Origin: Macrosoma leucophasiata
Taxonomy: Eukaryota > Arthropoda > Insecta > Lepidoptera > Hedylidae
Direction: 5' to 3'
NCBI GenBank assembly: GCA_036365455.1
Contig: JAWQUS010000023.1
Location: 9,734,001 to 9,798,000, forward strand
DNA length: 64,000 nt
Part shown: one piece after another, positions 45,042 through 56,746 of the stretch
How positions within the stretch are numbered: the stretch's first letter is position 1
How the letters are laid out: every line of letters starts with the position of its first letter
Made by a program: the position numbers and the translations under genes
The notes under the pieces: generated by a model
Told to the model about the DNA's origin: nothing
Database searches by the model: none
The model's input: only the letters and a program-made list of their open reading frames with translations

Positions 45042-46506
45042 TTCGGGCCTTTTCATTGTTTTTTTTTTCTTTTGTGGTAAGACATATTAATATAATCAAA
45101 TAATAACAGCAACACGTAAAATAAATTCACGTGAATTGTTGAACTGAAATTGGACAGACAAAGATGTTGACAACGTGGAATTAGGTCTGAATTGACGCCC
45201 AAATGGCACGTGAATAAGTTACTTAATAATTGTACTTTAAATGGGTAGATTTCTAAATTTTTACGACCATCCAATCGTTTCGTAATACGTGAATTAGGCT
45301 AATAGGTTACGTGTTGAAGGTGGGACAACCATCATTTAGTAGGCTCTTTACACATGCATAATGTGCGTTATGCATATGTAGTGTCTTCTATCACATTAAC
45401 TCGACCATTTGCATGTTCATCTTACATTATTTCTTTAAAATGCTTGGACTGAATAGGTCGAGTCCGAAGGTGGGCTAGAGTCATCGGAATCGGCGTGCAT
45501 ATACGTAAAGAGTGACGAAAATAGAAGAGGCTCCGAAGGTTTGTAAAAACAGATAGGTATTTGGTGTTCTATGTTGTCTGCAAATAAGGAAATTGGAGTG
45601 AAGAAACATATTTCCGAACAAAGAACATTGGTCAAATCGTACCTGATTGCGAACAGATAAGCCACGTATATGTAAAAAAACAGAATATTTTTATAAATAC
45701 TAACAGTTATACATTTTTCTTGTAAAAATCCAGAAAAAAAAAGATACTCATTTATATCTAATTGTACGATAATTTTTAGAAGACATCTTGTTCGGATGTT
45801 CAGAACGTACCGTTAACGTTTCATTTTTATATGTTAAGACTACTTGAAATATTTATGAATATTCTATCCATTGGTAGTCGTTCATTATAAGTAATATGAT
45901 TATTTGCACAATCAAATGTATTTAAATAATTATTTTGCACTGTTACTATTTACTTTTGGGGTCATTTTAATAAAAGTAATTATGATAATATGTTTATATA
46001 TTTCACTAATTGCGTATGATGGACCGATGACCTGCCGCGGTATTTTTTATTTTATTTTTTATAATTGTTTTACGGCAACGGATTCAAGTCCTTAACAGCC
46101 AATCTTCAGTAATTTAAGTCTTCATTTCTTATGATAATAAATATCCTTATGGAAGATGGCGATGATTGGATGCTTCCATGTGGAATATGATGAGATGGCT
46201 CCAGTAAAGTGATGGGGACTTTACGGGGAGATTTTACGAACCTTTGCTCTAAGGATATATTTTTTTAATGGAAATAAGTTTGGGTAATAAAAACACACAA
46301 ATCAGTTTAATTTGATTCTGTACTCTGGAAAGTCCAGTCTCTATGGAGATTTGGCCATTCTTCTTTGCGCTAATGTAAAAAAAATAATTTTAGTGGCCTC
46401 AATGCCAATTTTATGCTCAAGTTAAATGTCCTACACAAAGAAGTGCTCACCCAGACACCCCTCTTCACGAACGGATTTAAGTTTTATGCATCCTGTACTG
46501 CGTGCT
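45042..46506. other. Unassigned AT-rich DNA
   Basis: Short frames only; none with a recognisable motif. Confidence 0.5.
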
Positions 46507-46613
46507 ATCAGGGAACTCGGCACTAGACCATATCATCACCTAGACGGCCCTTATGCTGACGAAATAAAAGCTATACTTTATTGATTTTGGATAAGCGGCG
46601 AGTTCCCTGATCC
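46507..46613. mobile_element. Short TIR element with TCAGGGAACTCG ends
   Basis: TATCAGGGAACTCGGC and GGCGAGTTCCCTGATC are inverted 90 bp apart. A single end-like motif GGCCAGTTCCCTGATA recurs at 15680-15697. Confidence 0.4.
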
Positions 46614-46838
46614 TACTCAAAAACCTTTACAAATACTCTGTACAACAGAAATTGTCGTTATTCAGTTTTTATCTATAGAAGTAAGTACTGTAATTCAGAA
46701 ACTTAAATTCAAATTTTCTTGAACCACTTAAAGATAAAAAAAAATACTACTGAGTTACAATACATATGAAAAACAGTCATATAACCTTTAGCCATGTGAA
46801 AACGCACACAAAATGGTGCTATCATGAGGTTTCACAAA

Positions 46839-47099
46839 TCTATATATATAAAAATGCAATCCGTTTTCCTTGGTCACGGCATCACGCGTGAATGGCTGGA
46901 CCGATTTGGCTAATATTGATTTTGAATGATTTTTGGAAGTCCAGAGAATATTTAAAAGGTAAGAAAATATGAAGATATTGAAGGGAAATAGTAAAAACCA
47001 CCATTTTATTTTCCCATACAAATAGTCCGTATCTATCAAACCTTTGACACATGTCATATTTTCATTCTGAGGCAATACGAAGTTTGCCGGGTCAGCTAG
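46839..47099 (+). mobile_element. Intact non-autonomous Helitron (261 bp)
   Basis: Starts A|TCTATATATATAAAAATG and ends with hairpin GGCAA...TTGCC about ten bases before CTAG|T (T at 47100). It serves as the uninterrupted reference for 33234-35921. Confidence 0.82.
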
Positions 47100-47326
47100 T
47101 TAACTATCAAAAATAGATACAGGAAGTGTTATCCATTAGATATGCCACATATGTTTGCAATAAACAACAATGAATCATATATTATAAATTGACAATTTAC
47201 AAATGTTACCGCTCCCTATCAAAATGTACTTACTACACTAGTGGATATTGAATTTTAGATAGTATGCAAATCAAATATGGAAGCTATAATTGCTTTCATG
47301 CAGTTATTGCTGTTGGTTTTTTTATG

Positions 47327-47450
47327 TAATATAGGAGGCAAACAAGCATACAGCAAACATGGATGTCGCATCTGCATTTTGACGTTTAGTTTTTGTGTAA
47401 ATGCCATATACACTGCAGTCGTCACTTAAAATCCATGTGAACTGCATGCT
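47327..47450. repeat. Two opposed SINE-A tail fragments
   Basis: 47327-47364 is a minus-strand tail (TTTTATGTAATATAGGAGGC). 47365-47450 is plus-strand (TCTGCATTTTGACG to GTGAACTGCATGC). A complete minus-strand copy follows. Confidence 0.65.
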
Positions 47451-47725
47451 TTTGTATGTGATGAAGGTGGCAAACAAGCTTGCAGATCACATTGATGTTT
47501 AGTGGTGACTGCAGCCTATAGACACCCACACAAAGACCAGACGTAAAAATGCAGATGCGTTGCCACCCCTGGGTTATGATGTCTCTGTGATAGTTGTTAC
47601 GGGGCCATACATTACCATCCAACCGAAACACGATAGTGCTGCATAACCATTTAGCGGGAGATAAATTAGGTAATGCGGTGGTGCCTACGCCCTTGAGCGC
47701 CTACACTGCAACTCTACCACCAGTG
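47451..47725 (-). repeat. SINE-A copy, second subfamily, near full length
   Basis: Tail to head intact (GGTGGCAAACAAGC ... CTCTACCACCAGTG), directly opposed to fragment 47365-47450. Confidence 0.85.
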
Positions 47726-48548
47726 TAACCTGTGGCTTGTTTGCCACCTTCGCTTGTAGACATGTTTCTAACAGAGACAGCGTGAAATCGGTCACTCTTT
47801 AACTTTCATAAAAGTATAGTTTCAAATCCAACTAAAAATCGTTCAGAATATAACGGTAGATCCAGAGATAGTGGAGTAAGCTTTATTATAGACTGTAAAA
47901 TTAATCTTCAAAGACTTTCGTTCTAAACATGAATATTTTATTCAACGTGTTCACTTCCCGCTAGGCATGCAGTATGCATACATGGCGCCTATGGTGTTGT
48001 CAGAGAAATCTAGATTGGGACTCTCTTAAATGCATTGCACGCCACCAGTTGCATACACTTCGATTGTTTGACCCATTATTCTATCGACTTACCTGACACG
48101 AGCGAATAATGGCGTTACTATAAATAGAAATTATGTTTTGACAACAACTATCACTAACTAGGCCACATATTACTTTTGAATTTTGCTTGTGGATTCCTTG
48201 CTGTAGCTACTGTATTATCTTTAGCAAGAACAGTTGATCGTATACTTAGTAGAGGGGTTTATTCAAAATGTAATAGAAGTAACTTGACACGTCACTTGAC
48301 GTCACTCACGACAGTGACAGTAAACAAAATGGCGTACGATGGTAGTAGCTGGATTCCTTTTTTTGCGACTGTCTCTTTTTATTCTTTTTTTTTCCTTTAT
48401 TATTATTATTAATATTTTTTTTTATTGTTTTATAAATATTTTAATATTTTATTTTATTTATCTGTTGGTTTGAGTATTTATGTATTCTTTTCAATCTCCA
48501 CTATTGTGGCTATTTACGTAATTTTATTTCGAAGCTATATACCTATAT
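47726..48548. other. Unassigned DNA
   Basis: A 78-codon plus frame (48176-48412) ends in a T-rich low-complexity run and looks non-coding. Confidence 0.4.
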
Positions 48549-48590
48549 AAAAATACCTATACTTAGTACCTACTAAGTATAGGTATTTTT
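48549..48590. other. Perfect 20-bp hairpin with 2-nt loop
   Basis: AAAAATACCTATACTTAGTA and its exact inverse around CC. Confidence 0.8.
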
Positions 48591-48720
48591 AACTTTTAAA
48601 CTTATTTTATTTTAGGTACATATGTTTATTATTTTACTATCGTAATGTAATATATATATGTATTGATGGTAGTTTACTTAAATATGAATAATATATATGA
48701 AGTCTATTTTTTTCTGGCTA

Positions 48721-48958
48721 TTTTTTTTATGAGGTTCAGGCATTGCCTGACAGCTTGAAGTTCGTGATGCCACTAGGACCCACCAGAATATCAGCGCTGC
48801 AGTCACTCTGCAGCAATCAGCTGAGGTGGGTGCCGTTTTTCTTGGCTTCCCACAACCAAATATGTAACCATTGTTTTACCTGTTTTTAACTTTATTATTA
48901 TTGGTTGTTGTGTGTGTGCCATGAAAATAAATATTTTTCTTCTTCTTCTAACTAAAAA
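48721..48958 (+). repeat. Retroposon-like repeat ending (TTC)n
   Basis: GAGGTTCAGGCATTGCCTGAC and GCAGTCACTCTGCAG; ends AAAATAAATATTTTTCTTCT. A polyadenylation-like signal plus a TTC tail suggests a LINE or SINE 3' end. Confidence 0.45.
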
Positions 48959-49012
48959 AGAGTAAGGGATCGTAATTGTAATACCAAATTCTGACAGTAA
49001 TATTTATACAGT

Positions 49013-49191
49013 ATATTCTTGCCGCTAAATGGTAGTGTTTCGGCACAGAGGCATAACACCTTAGGCCTCAGAAGTGGCAACGCATCTGCATTTTGACCTC
49101 TGGTCATTGTGTAAGTGTCTATAGGCTGCAGTAATCACTTAACATCAATGCGAGCTGCACGCTTGTTTGCCACTTTAATTACATAAAAAAA
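49013..49191 (+). repeat. SINE-A copy, 5'-truncated with internal deletion
   Basis: CTTGCCGCTAAATGGTAGTG jumps straight to TTTCGGCACAGAGG, losing about 50 bp; the tail is intact. Confidence 0.8.
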
Positions 49192-49477
49192 GTACAGAGA
49201 CTGGACAAAATTGTCTAAATTAGTCTGTTTTTAGGAAAAAATATATCAAATAGTAGTTGTTATCATCATTGGAAACAAAGCTCATGTTTTCTAGAACCTA
49301 ATGCCGTGTTTATAATAATTTAGATATTACGGTAGTATTTTTATTTCATAAAAAAGATTTGAATTATTGACAGACAAAAACGTCTGAGTACCTATCTGAA
49401 AAACATGTACCTACGCGTGTGAATGTGTCTGATATGAAAAGAATGAGAATATTTAAGCAAAAACCGCATAAATGTTT

Positions 49478-49605
49478 ATTTATTATTTATTTAAACTTTA
49501 ATGCACAATAAGGTACATTAGGCGGTCTTTATGCTATAAGGCATTCTCTACCAGTCGACCTAGTGGTAGTGGATCCATATTGTGGGGGTGCAATACAAAA
49601 AAAAA
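49478..49605 (-). repeat. LINE 3'-UTR fragment
   Basis: The minus strand contains GACCGCCTAATGTACCTTAT followed by TGCATTAAAGTTTAAATAAA, a typical terminal block without coding sequence. Confidence 0.4.
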
Positions 49606-50385
49606 TAAGAATAAAAAACCATAGAGAAACAGAAATCATAGGAAAATAAAAAAAAAATAATAATTAACAAATTACTTACAGACAAATGTTCTCCCTATTA
49701 AGATGTAATGCTATTGTACATAGGTTGGTCTGTTAAAGATAACAAGACATAAAATTTGAATAGCCGAGTAAAATATGAGGTCACACAAATTAAGCCACTG
49801 GCTCTCGACTCGACGACGCCGTGCAATGAGACGAAAATGTAATTTGGTATAATTAATGAACCCTAAGTGCATAATTTTATTGGTAGAGAATCGGGGTAGT
49901 TATAGAGACCTCGTATTTAAGTGATCTTTTTAATTAATATGGCAGAAACAAAAGGCAAAACAACGATCTATATAGTCGTCTGTTTAATGCGAGTTCGTGG
50001 TAGCATCCCTAAAGGCGTGACCCTAAGGAAACCTTAGATTTTGTGGAAGTATTCGGCACACGGCGCAAGGTGTCTAATGCGTTCAATTCTCTTTTTGGCT
50101 CCCTTACTACCTACATGTCCCTACTTGTTCGTTTTGGTAACACCGACGTGCATAAAATAAATAAATCTCATATAAGAACCACAAATTGGTTTAACTATTT
50201 GAACCTAACATAAACTGGTGGTAAATTGACGTTTTCCATAGAACAAACGATACATCAATGTTTTATATTTGTGTGGATTATGATTATTTTATTGTGATTT
50301 ACGACACACTGCTTGTTTTGTGGTTATTGTGTAGGTATTATTTATACACCTGTATTTCTCGAAAACTGGACATATTTCTACATTT
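49606..50385. other. Unassigned AT-rich DNA
   Basis: No feature recognised. Confidence 0.5.
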
Positions 50386-50656
50386 CTGGTAGTGGAAAAT
50401 TTTCAGTGCAGGAGCTCAAGGGCATAGGCCGCATTACTTAATCTATTTGTCGCCAAATGGTAGTGTCCAGCACTATCACGTTCCGTTAAGATTGTAATGT
50501 ATGACTCCGTAATAAGTATCACAGAGACATAACAACTTAGATCTCAGGCGTGGCAACGTATCCGCGAGTTTGGTTTTTTGTGTAGGTGTGTATAGGATGC
50601 AAATAATCACTTAACATCTATGTGAAAATGCTCGTTTGCCACCTTCGTGACATAAA
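50386..50656 (+). repeat. SINE-A copy, second subfamily, diverged
   Basis: TGGTAGTGGAAAATTTTCAG head and GACATAAAAAG tail are present. Confidence 0.75.
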
Positions 50657-51225
50657 AAGTACAAAATATTATAATGTCACATGGGCGTGATTCATCTTCT
50701 TACAATTTTTGGATAATAATCATAGTAACTACAACCCAGCTCAAACTGACTATTCCCTTCCAACCATCCGTTCGTGGAAATTCATACATTATGTTATGTT
50801 AATATTAATCCTATATAAACAGTTCGTCTCGCTTTAAATATATTTAAACACCAATTATAGCTCAAACAATTTAACTTGACTCTAACTTTATTTCGTGTAA
50901 ACTATGAGTGTGCCATTCGCAAATATTACTCAATGCAAAAGGCGTTGGGATATGTTGAGTAACATTCTGTTCCATTGCCAGATATGGAAGATAACAGCAG
51001 ATAACTCGACTTCAAAAATAGATCACGAAACTAACTAGGTATATTTTTTGAGTTTGACGTTTTTTTTTGCTCGATATTAATAACAGTAACAATAAGATGC
51101 TTGTAAGAATGTTTAGTTGTTAGAATGTTATGTTAAATTATTCACTTTTAAATTAAAATAAAATATTTTAAGATTTGGTTGTATTGAATCCTTCCTCTTT
51201 GGAATATAGTCAAGCATACTCTGCA
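50657..51225. other. Unassigned AT-rich DNA
   Basis: No feature recognised. Confidence 0.5.
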
Positions 51226-51684
51226 TAGGGATGGGCCGTACCCGGGAACGATCCCCAAAGTGGGAACAGTAAATAGTTTTAAATTAGTCTGCAAAATCTA
51301 AACCTATTGACTACAAATACAACAAAATTTGCACGACATCTAACAAAGTGTGGCAGAGCACCCATTGATATTAAACATTTGGTTTAAATCTGAGGAAGCA
51401 AGTTTAGTGTAAAATAATGATGGAAGCATTTTATAATTAGCTATAATTTTGTACGGCCCTGTAATTTGCGGCACAGAGGCATAATAATTACCTAAAGCCT
51501 CAGGAGTGGTAACGCATCTGCATTTTGTCCTTGGTCTTTGTGTGGGTGTCTATAGGCTGCAGTCATCACTTAACATCAATGTGAACTGCATGCTTGTTTG
51601 TCACTTCCATTACATTAAAAAAAAACTTTATAAACAATGTTACCCTATGTTCCCACTTTGGGGAACGTCCCGGGAATCCATCTA
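51226..51684. mobile_element. TIR element containing a SINE-A copy
   Basis: The ends carry inverted CCCGGGAACG...CCCCAAAGTGGGAAC (51243-51270) and GTTCCCACTTTGGGG...CCCGGGA (51650-51676), with outer TAGGGATGGG / CCATCTA. The SINE-A at 51449-51625 is inside. Target duplication is not convincing. Confidence 0.6.
51449..51625 (+). repeat. SINE-A copy, 5'-truncated, inside a TIR element
   Basis: Starts at GTACGGCCCTGTAATTTGCG; tail CATTAAAAAAAAA. Nested in 51226-51684. Confidence 0.8.
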
Positions 51685-52271
51685 TAGTCCTGCAGTTCTA
51701 CTAAGCAATACAGTATGTAATAAAGTATCGTGTCTTATAAAATACGAATCGAACAATGTTATTTCACAAGTGGTTAAGTTCCCGTGGTGTCCTGTATCAG
51801 AATTAAAACAACCTCCTTAGAAGGCAACATAGTAAACAATTGTTATGTGTCACGTTACTCTCTTGTTTGTACAGTTATTAAGATCAAATGACTACTGCGT
51901 ACGTTCGAACATAGGACTATGTTTATACTTGGACGTTATTAAACATTAGCTACAGGAAGATATAAAAAGTGTGGAATTTGGTTGTATATGTATAGACTTC
52001 CTCGTTTGTTGATGGTTTGGTTAAATAACACTTTAGTGTGCGTTTTTTTATTGTTGTAAATATTTGTTAACGTTTCAGCTTCAGTCTTTGAGCCTTTTTT
52101 TGAATTATGTGCTTTACGTACGTCTGACTAGGAGAGTAAAGTGGGTAATGTGTGACAAGAACGATACAATGTGATCGGGCGAGGCGGAGGTTGAGAGGGA
52201 GATATTTTATAAGATTCTGAAAAAGTTCGTTTGAAAGATAAACACTTCCAAAATGGTAAAGTAAAAACTGC
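51685..52271. other. Unassigned AT-rich DNA
   Basis: No feature recognised. Confidence 0.5.
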
Positions 52272-52291
52272 CCCCCCCCCCACCCTCTGTT

Positions 52292-52514
52292 GGTAGATTC
52301 TATCTGCCGTCAAATGGTAGTATTCAGCACTTTCGTGTTCCGGTTAGATGGAAATGTATGGCTCCGTACCTAATAACCCCGACATAACAACTTAGGTCTC
52401 AGGGGTGGCAACTTATTCATTATGACCTCTGGGTTAATTGTAGATGCAAATAGGCTGCAGCCATCACATCAATGTGAGCTGCATACTTGTTTGCCACTTC
52501 CTTACATAAAAAAA
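52292..52514 (+). repeat. SINE-A copy, second subfamily, 5'-truncated
   Basis: Starts after a C11 run near 52272; recognised by ATCTGCCGTCAAATGGTAGT and tail CATAAAAAAAG. Confidence 0.78.
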
Positions 52515-52944
52515 GAAAAGCATTCCCGACGAGCAACGTAAAACAAAACTGTAAATGGACAGTGTAGTTCAATTCGAAAGATGCAACGAACATTTCCGAC
52601 ATGATTCGCGCCATGTTGATTTGAGCACATAACAAATCTTAGAAACACGTTTAACGTCCGTTTACTCAGAAACCACGGCAACATGGCCAGGGAAAGCATT
52701 ATATTCATGACAAAATGAACACTGGGATAGATTTGGAGAGGGGTCAGCACCATTAAGCTGTAAATAAAGATATAAACCACATTTCGAATACCGTATCTGA
52801 CCTCTATCACCGAGGTGTGGTCCGATCCTCTCTTTCTCGTGTAAAGTACAATTGTAAGATAGCGATACCACGAAAGAGAAAAAATCGGAAAGAGAAGCCT
52901 GACAATTTGACTCTAGGTTTTTGACTATAAAACATTTTATGTAA

Positions 52945-53012
52945 TAATAATAGCAACCCTTGATTCGTCCCACTGCTGGGCACGAGTCTCTCCCCTTCTT
53001 GGGGGGGGTAGG
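52945..53012 (+). repeat. 'cccactgctgggcac' repeat fragment
   Basis: ATTCGTCCCACTGCTGGGCA is a block I recall as repeated in Lepidoptera; no boundaries visible. Confidence 0.35.
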
Positions 53013-53800
53013 AGAACTGTTTATGTAGTGAAAGATAATTGGCATAAATATTCAACGTCTGCTTGAACGGTATAACGCTTGACGTTTGATATTCCAAACG
53101 CGTGCTTGTCGGAATTCCTCGGGAAGTGACAAGATAAGATGATGCATTTATGTAGGAACAATAAAGCACATTATGTTTGAATGAGTCCCCACTAAAACCA
53201 GAGAATATTTATAATATGCAGAAGATCATTTCCATAAACTTTAAAAAAGGCATAATAATGAAATTTATCAATCGCACAACACTAAACCTATTTCCCTAAT
53301 CTTGATTATGCCTTCCTTTCTGTCATGTTAATGTTGTATTTTTGTGAAGAGCGTTTTGCCAAGGTTGATGCATCAATGTACAATCAGGGAATTAGCCGGA
53401 AACTTTTAATTTTAATCATCAAACGCAATAACATTTAGCTTTTAATACGGCACGTTAGGTGCCATGTAGTTGGGCGACCTATTCAGTTTATGTCCAAAAT
53501 TTGCATTGCGGTAGACCTACGCACAGAACTCTACTCTTTCGACGAATTATGCATTGCAACTACTAGTTTTGATCAAAGCTGGCTTGATTCATTCCTTTTT
53601 CGATTAAGACGTACAGTACCAATAGAATCGACAAACAATTTGTCTTCAACTTTCCTACAAAACAGTTTATCTGCTATTAGCTTGGCATCACCAAACGCCA
53701 GCTTATTGAAATGGGGAGTGACAATTTAGATGATACAGTTACGTGGGTACAATAAAGCACATTTCTTTTGTACAAGTCCCCACTTAAACCACGGAATATT

Positions 53801-54044
53801 TTACTTGTGATAGAGCTCTACCTCTATCTGCCGCCAAATGGTTGTGTTCAGCACTATCGTGTTCCGGTTAGATGGTAATGAATAGCCCCGTAATAACTAT
53901 CACAGAGGGATAACAACTAAGGTCTCAGGGGTGGCAACGCATCTGCATTTTGACCTCTAGTTTTTGTGTAGACGTCGATAGGCTGCAGTCATAAGTTAAC
54001 ATCAATGTGAGCGGCAGACTTGTTTGCCACCTTCACTACATAAA
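53801..54044 (+). repeat. SINE-A copy, second subfamily, inside tandem unit 2/3
   Basis: Head reduced to ACTTGTGATAGAGCTC. It splits sequence that is continuous in the neighbouring unit at about 53210-53220. Confidence 0.8.
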
Positions 54045-54300
54045 TAATGCAGAATATCATTACCATAAACTTTAATGTATAAGGCATTAACAGTTCAATT
54101 TATCAATCTCACAACACTTAACTTGTTCCTTAATATTTATCTGGATCATGGCACTCTTTCTTTGGCGTAGGCTAATGTTTTCTGTAGCAGTAAGTAAATT
54201 AGAGTTGCCTTTCGCCAAGGCGGACGCACCTTTATACTCGAAGTTTATACCTAAAATGCGGAGAGTTGCCGTGAAGTGTACCCACCCACATGACTCTTAA

Positions 54301-54540
54301 GGCGAGATTCACGAGTTACACTACGACTTTACTTTGACTTAGATGTGAACTTTCAACGCTTATTTTTGTTGCACAGAGACGTGTCAAAAGCGTTGCTTTA
54401 CTTAGAGAAGCACCTTTACTTAAGTAAAAAAAGTAGAGTAAAGAACAATAAGAGTTTGACTCCTGTATGAACCAAAATAAACATTGAAAGAGCGACTCGA
54501 AATCAAAGTAAAGTCGTAGAACGGTCTGTGAATCTCGCAC
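54301..54540. mobile_element. piggyBac-like MITE (TTAA target)
   Basis: Inverted ends GGCGAGATTCAC...CTACGACTTTACTTTGA and TCAAAGTAAAGTCGTAG...GTGAATCTCGC, flanked by TTAA on each side. It lies inside the third copy of the 0.58-kb tandem unit. Confidence 0.7.
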
Positions 54541-54581
54541 TTAATCTTAATACTTCGAAAGTATTGTACATTGAAACTTCT

Positions 54582-54729
54582 ACCCCCTTATTTATAAACG
54601 TATTTTAACTAAAGTATTGCTAATCTCTCCTTTGTCTTTTTCTATTCTGCACATTTGACAATGCAACTGACAAAGATAAAGCATTCTATAGCTAAAACGT
54701 ATCTAATGTACGTTTATGAATAAGGGGGT
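54582..54729. mobile_element. CCCCCTTATT MITE, complete, opposite orientation
   Basis: Both ends are intact. The CTCTCCTTTGTCTTTTTCTA core is the reverse complement of the 28-kb copy. It is inserted in the third 0.58-kb tandem unit. Confidence 0.68.
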
Positions 54730-55021
54730 GAGTGTTTAAGCAAAGCTTGCTTAACTCAAACCTTTTTCGATCCAATAAAATCAACAAACAATTTGTCTAC
54801 ATAGTAGACTTTCATTAAACAGTAGTTTGTCTAGTGAAAGATAATTGGCATAATCGCTTGACGTTAGCTATTCCGAACGCGGCGCGAGCTTGTCGGAATA
54901 CCTCGAGGAGTGAAGTGACAACATAAGATGATGCCTATGAATGCAGTAGCGCTCGGTATCTCGTGAGATAATATTAACTCATTTAACTGAATAGCATAAC
55001 AATTAGTACGCATAAGTTTCA

Positions 55022-55090
55022 AACATAGAGCAATGCGGGCTACCGTCCGCCGCGGCGGACCGGAGGGGAGTAGCCATCTAGCCACAGCGT
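55022..55090 (-). repeat. GC-rich repeat with CCGCCGCGGCGG palindrome
   Basis: Matches 58608-58672 in reverse (GGCTACTCCCCTCCGGTCCG); surrounding DNA is AT-rich. Confidence 0.5.
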
Positions 55091-55220
55091 CTATTACCGA
55101 TGCAAAACAGTCTGTCATTTTTGCGGGGGGAACTACGTGTGATACACACATACACTCCAAAAATCGTCTATTACTATGAAACTCACACCTTGACACATCA
55201 TAACATATAAACTCACACAT

Positions 55221-55795
55221 CTATACTTATAATAAATCTGTAGAAGTGTAAATTCTGTACATTAACAATATTGAAAAAATAAATACCAGGGGATGTTATT
55301 AGATCGATACCGAACACAAATATGTGATTAGAAATTTTTTTGTCTGTCTGTCTGTCTGTTTGTTCAAGCATCACATAAAAACTACTGGTCCGATTACAAT
55401 GAAACTTGGTAGGATTGTACTTCAACCTTTGGCGCACAACACTGGGTACTTTTAATTCCGGAAAAATGTATTTTTGTCTGTGTGTTTGTGCACGCTAATA
55501 TCAGAAACGGCTTATTCGATTCGTGAATTCACTAATATATTGTGGTAAGTTTCACTTAACATTTAGTGTTTGTTTCATATGAATCGGTTCAGAAATAAAA
55601 AAGTTATGTCAATTTAAAAATCGTATCGAATATTTTTAAGCTATTCTGTATCACCAGGCTGTATCTCATAAATAATGATAGCTAGAAAGCTAACATTTAC
55701 ACAAATTATGTATTTCTGTTACCGCTATAATGTAGACGCTCGAAATTTTCACTGAATTTTTAGGTTTTATGTTGTATTGTAGCTTCCATAATAAA
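55221..55795 (+). mobile_element. Helitron 5' end plus repeat shared with 20.9-21.47 kb
   Basis: Begins TCTATACTTATAATAAATC at 55221, includes (GTCT)n at about 55340-55360, and from about 55439 matches the reverse complement of 21001-21468 (for example GTAAGTTTCACTTAACATTT). No 3' terminus is seen before the next Helitron starts at 55796. Confidence 0.5.
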
Positions 55796-56610
55796 TCTAT
55801 ATACATACAAATAAATAAAATTGGAGTGTCTTTTTGTAATATTAAAATAACCGCTTTTTACTAAACGCATATGTATGTATACACGGTACATATACCAAAA
55901 CAACATTTTTTACTATTTTTGTCTGTCTGTCTGTCTGTCTGTTTGGTTGGGCTAATCTTGGGAATGGCTTGACCGATTTTGACGGGACTTTCACTGGCAG
56001 ATAGCTGATGTGATAAGGAGTAACTTTGGCTACTTTTATCTCCATACATCCTTACATGCCTACATACAAATAAGTAGACTTGGAGTGTATCCGACTTTGA
56101 CGGGACTTCCATGGGTAGGTAGCTGATGTAACAAGGAGTAACTTAGGCTACTTTTATCTCCATACAACCATACATACCTACATACAAATAAATAGACTTG
56201 GAGTGTATCTGACTTTGACGGGACTTCCATGGGTAGGTAGCTGATGTAACAAGGAGTAACTTAGGCTACTTTTATCTCCATACAACCATACATACCTACA
56301 TACAAATAAATAGTAATAGTAATAGTTTATTTACGTAAAAGATACACAAATTTCCACAAGTGGTTACAGCAAGACATTTTTTGTACAAAGTTAATGTTGA
56401 ACACCTGGTGCCCAAAGTAAGATTTAACTTGTGTTATGGGTACCAGGGCTCTCAAACCTTACATAATTCATTATTTTACGGTTGCGTGTCGGTGTATCTT
56501 ATTTAAGACAATTTAACATATGTAGTAATAACTAAACAGAGTAATAGAAATAAACAGAGCAGGTAGAGATTACATGGATATACACTAATATTACATGAAA
56601 TTAGAAATCA

Positions 56611-56613
56611 ACT

Positions 56614-56674
<61 letters not shown>
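56611..56674. repeat. (GT)n microsatellite in LINE 3' UTR
   Basis: About 31 GT units. Confidence 0.95.
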
Positions 56675-56675
<1 letters not shown>

Positions 56676-56746
56676 CCTGTTTACGTACGTGAGATAGAAC
56701 GCAAGGGGTGGACATAAGAGATACCTAGAGTACATTGAACATTTAC

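Larger units (their letters stand above)
53026..54948. repeat. Three tandem copies of an unidentified ~0.58-kb unit
   Basis: Markers recur in order. GAAAGATAATTGGCATAA is at 53030 and 54837; GTGACAAGATAAGATGATGC at 53127 and 54918, with a variant at 53719; ACAATAAAGCACAT at 53158 and 53750; TCCCCACTAAAACCAGAGAA at 53188 and in variant form at 53779; TTATCAATCGCACAACACT near 53264 and 54100; GCCAAGG near 53359 and 54217. The third unit is enlarged by a SINE-A, a piggyBac-like MITE and a CCCCCTTATT MITE. A 79-codon frame at 53490-53729 has no recognised domain. Confidence 0.65.
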
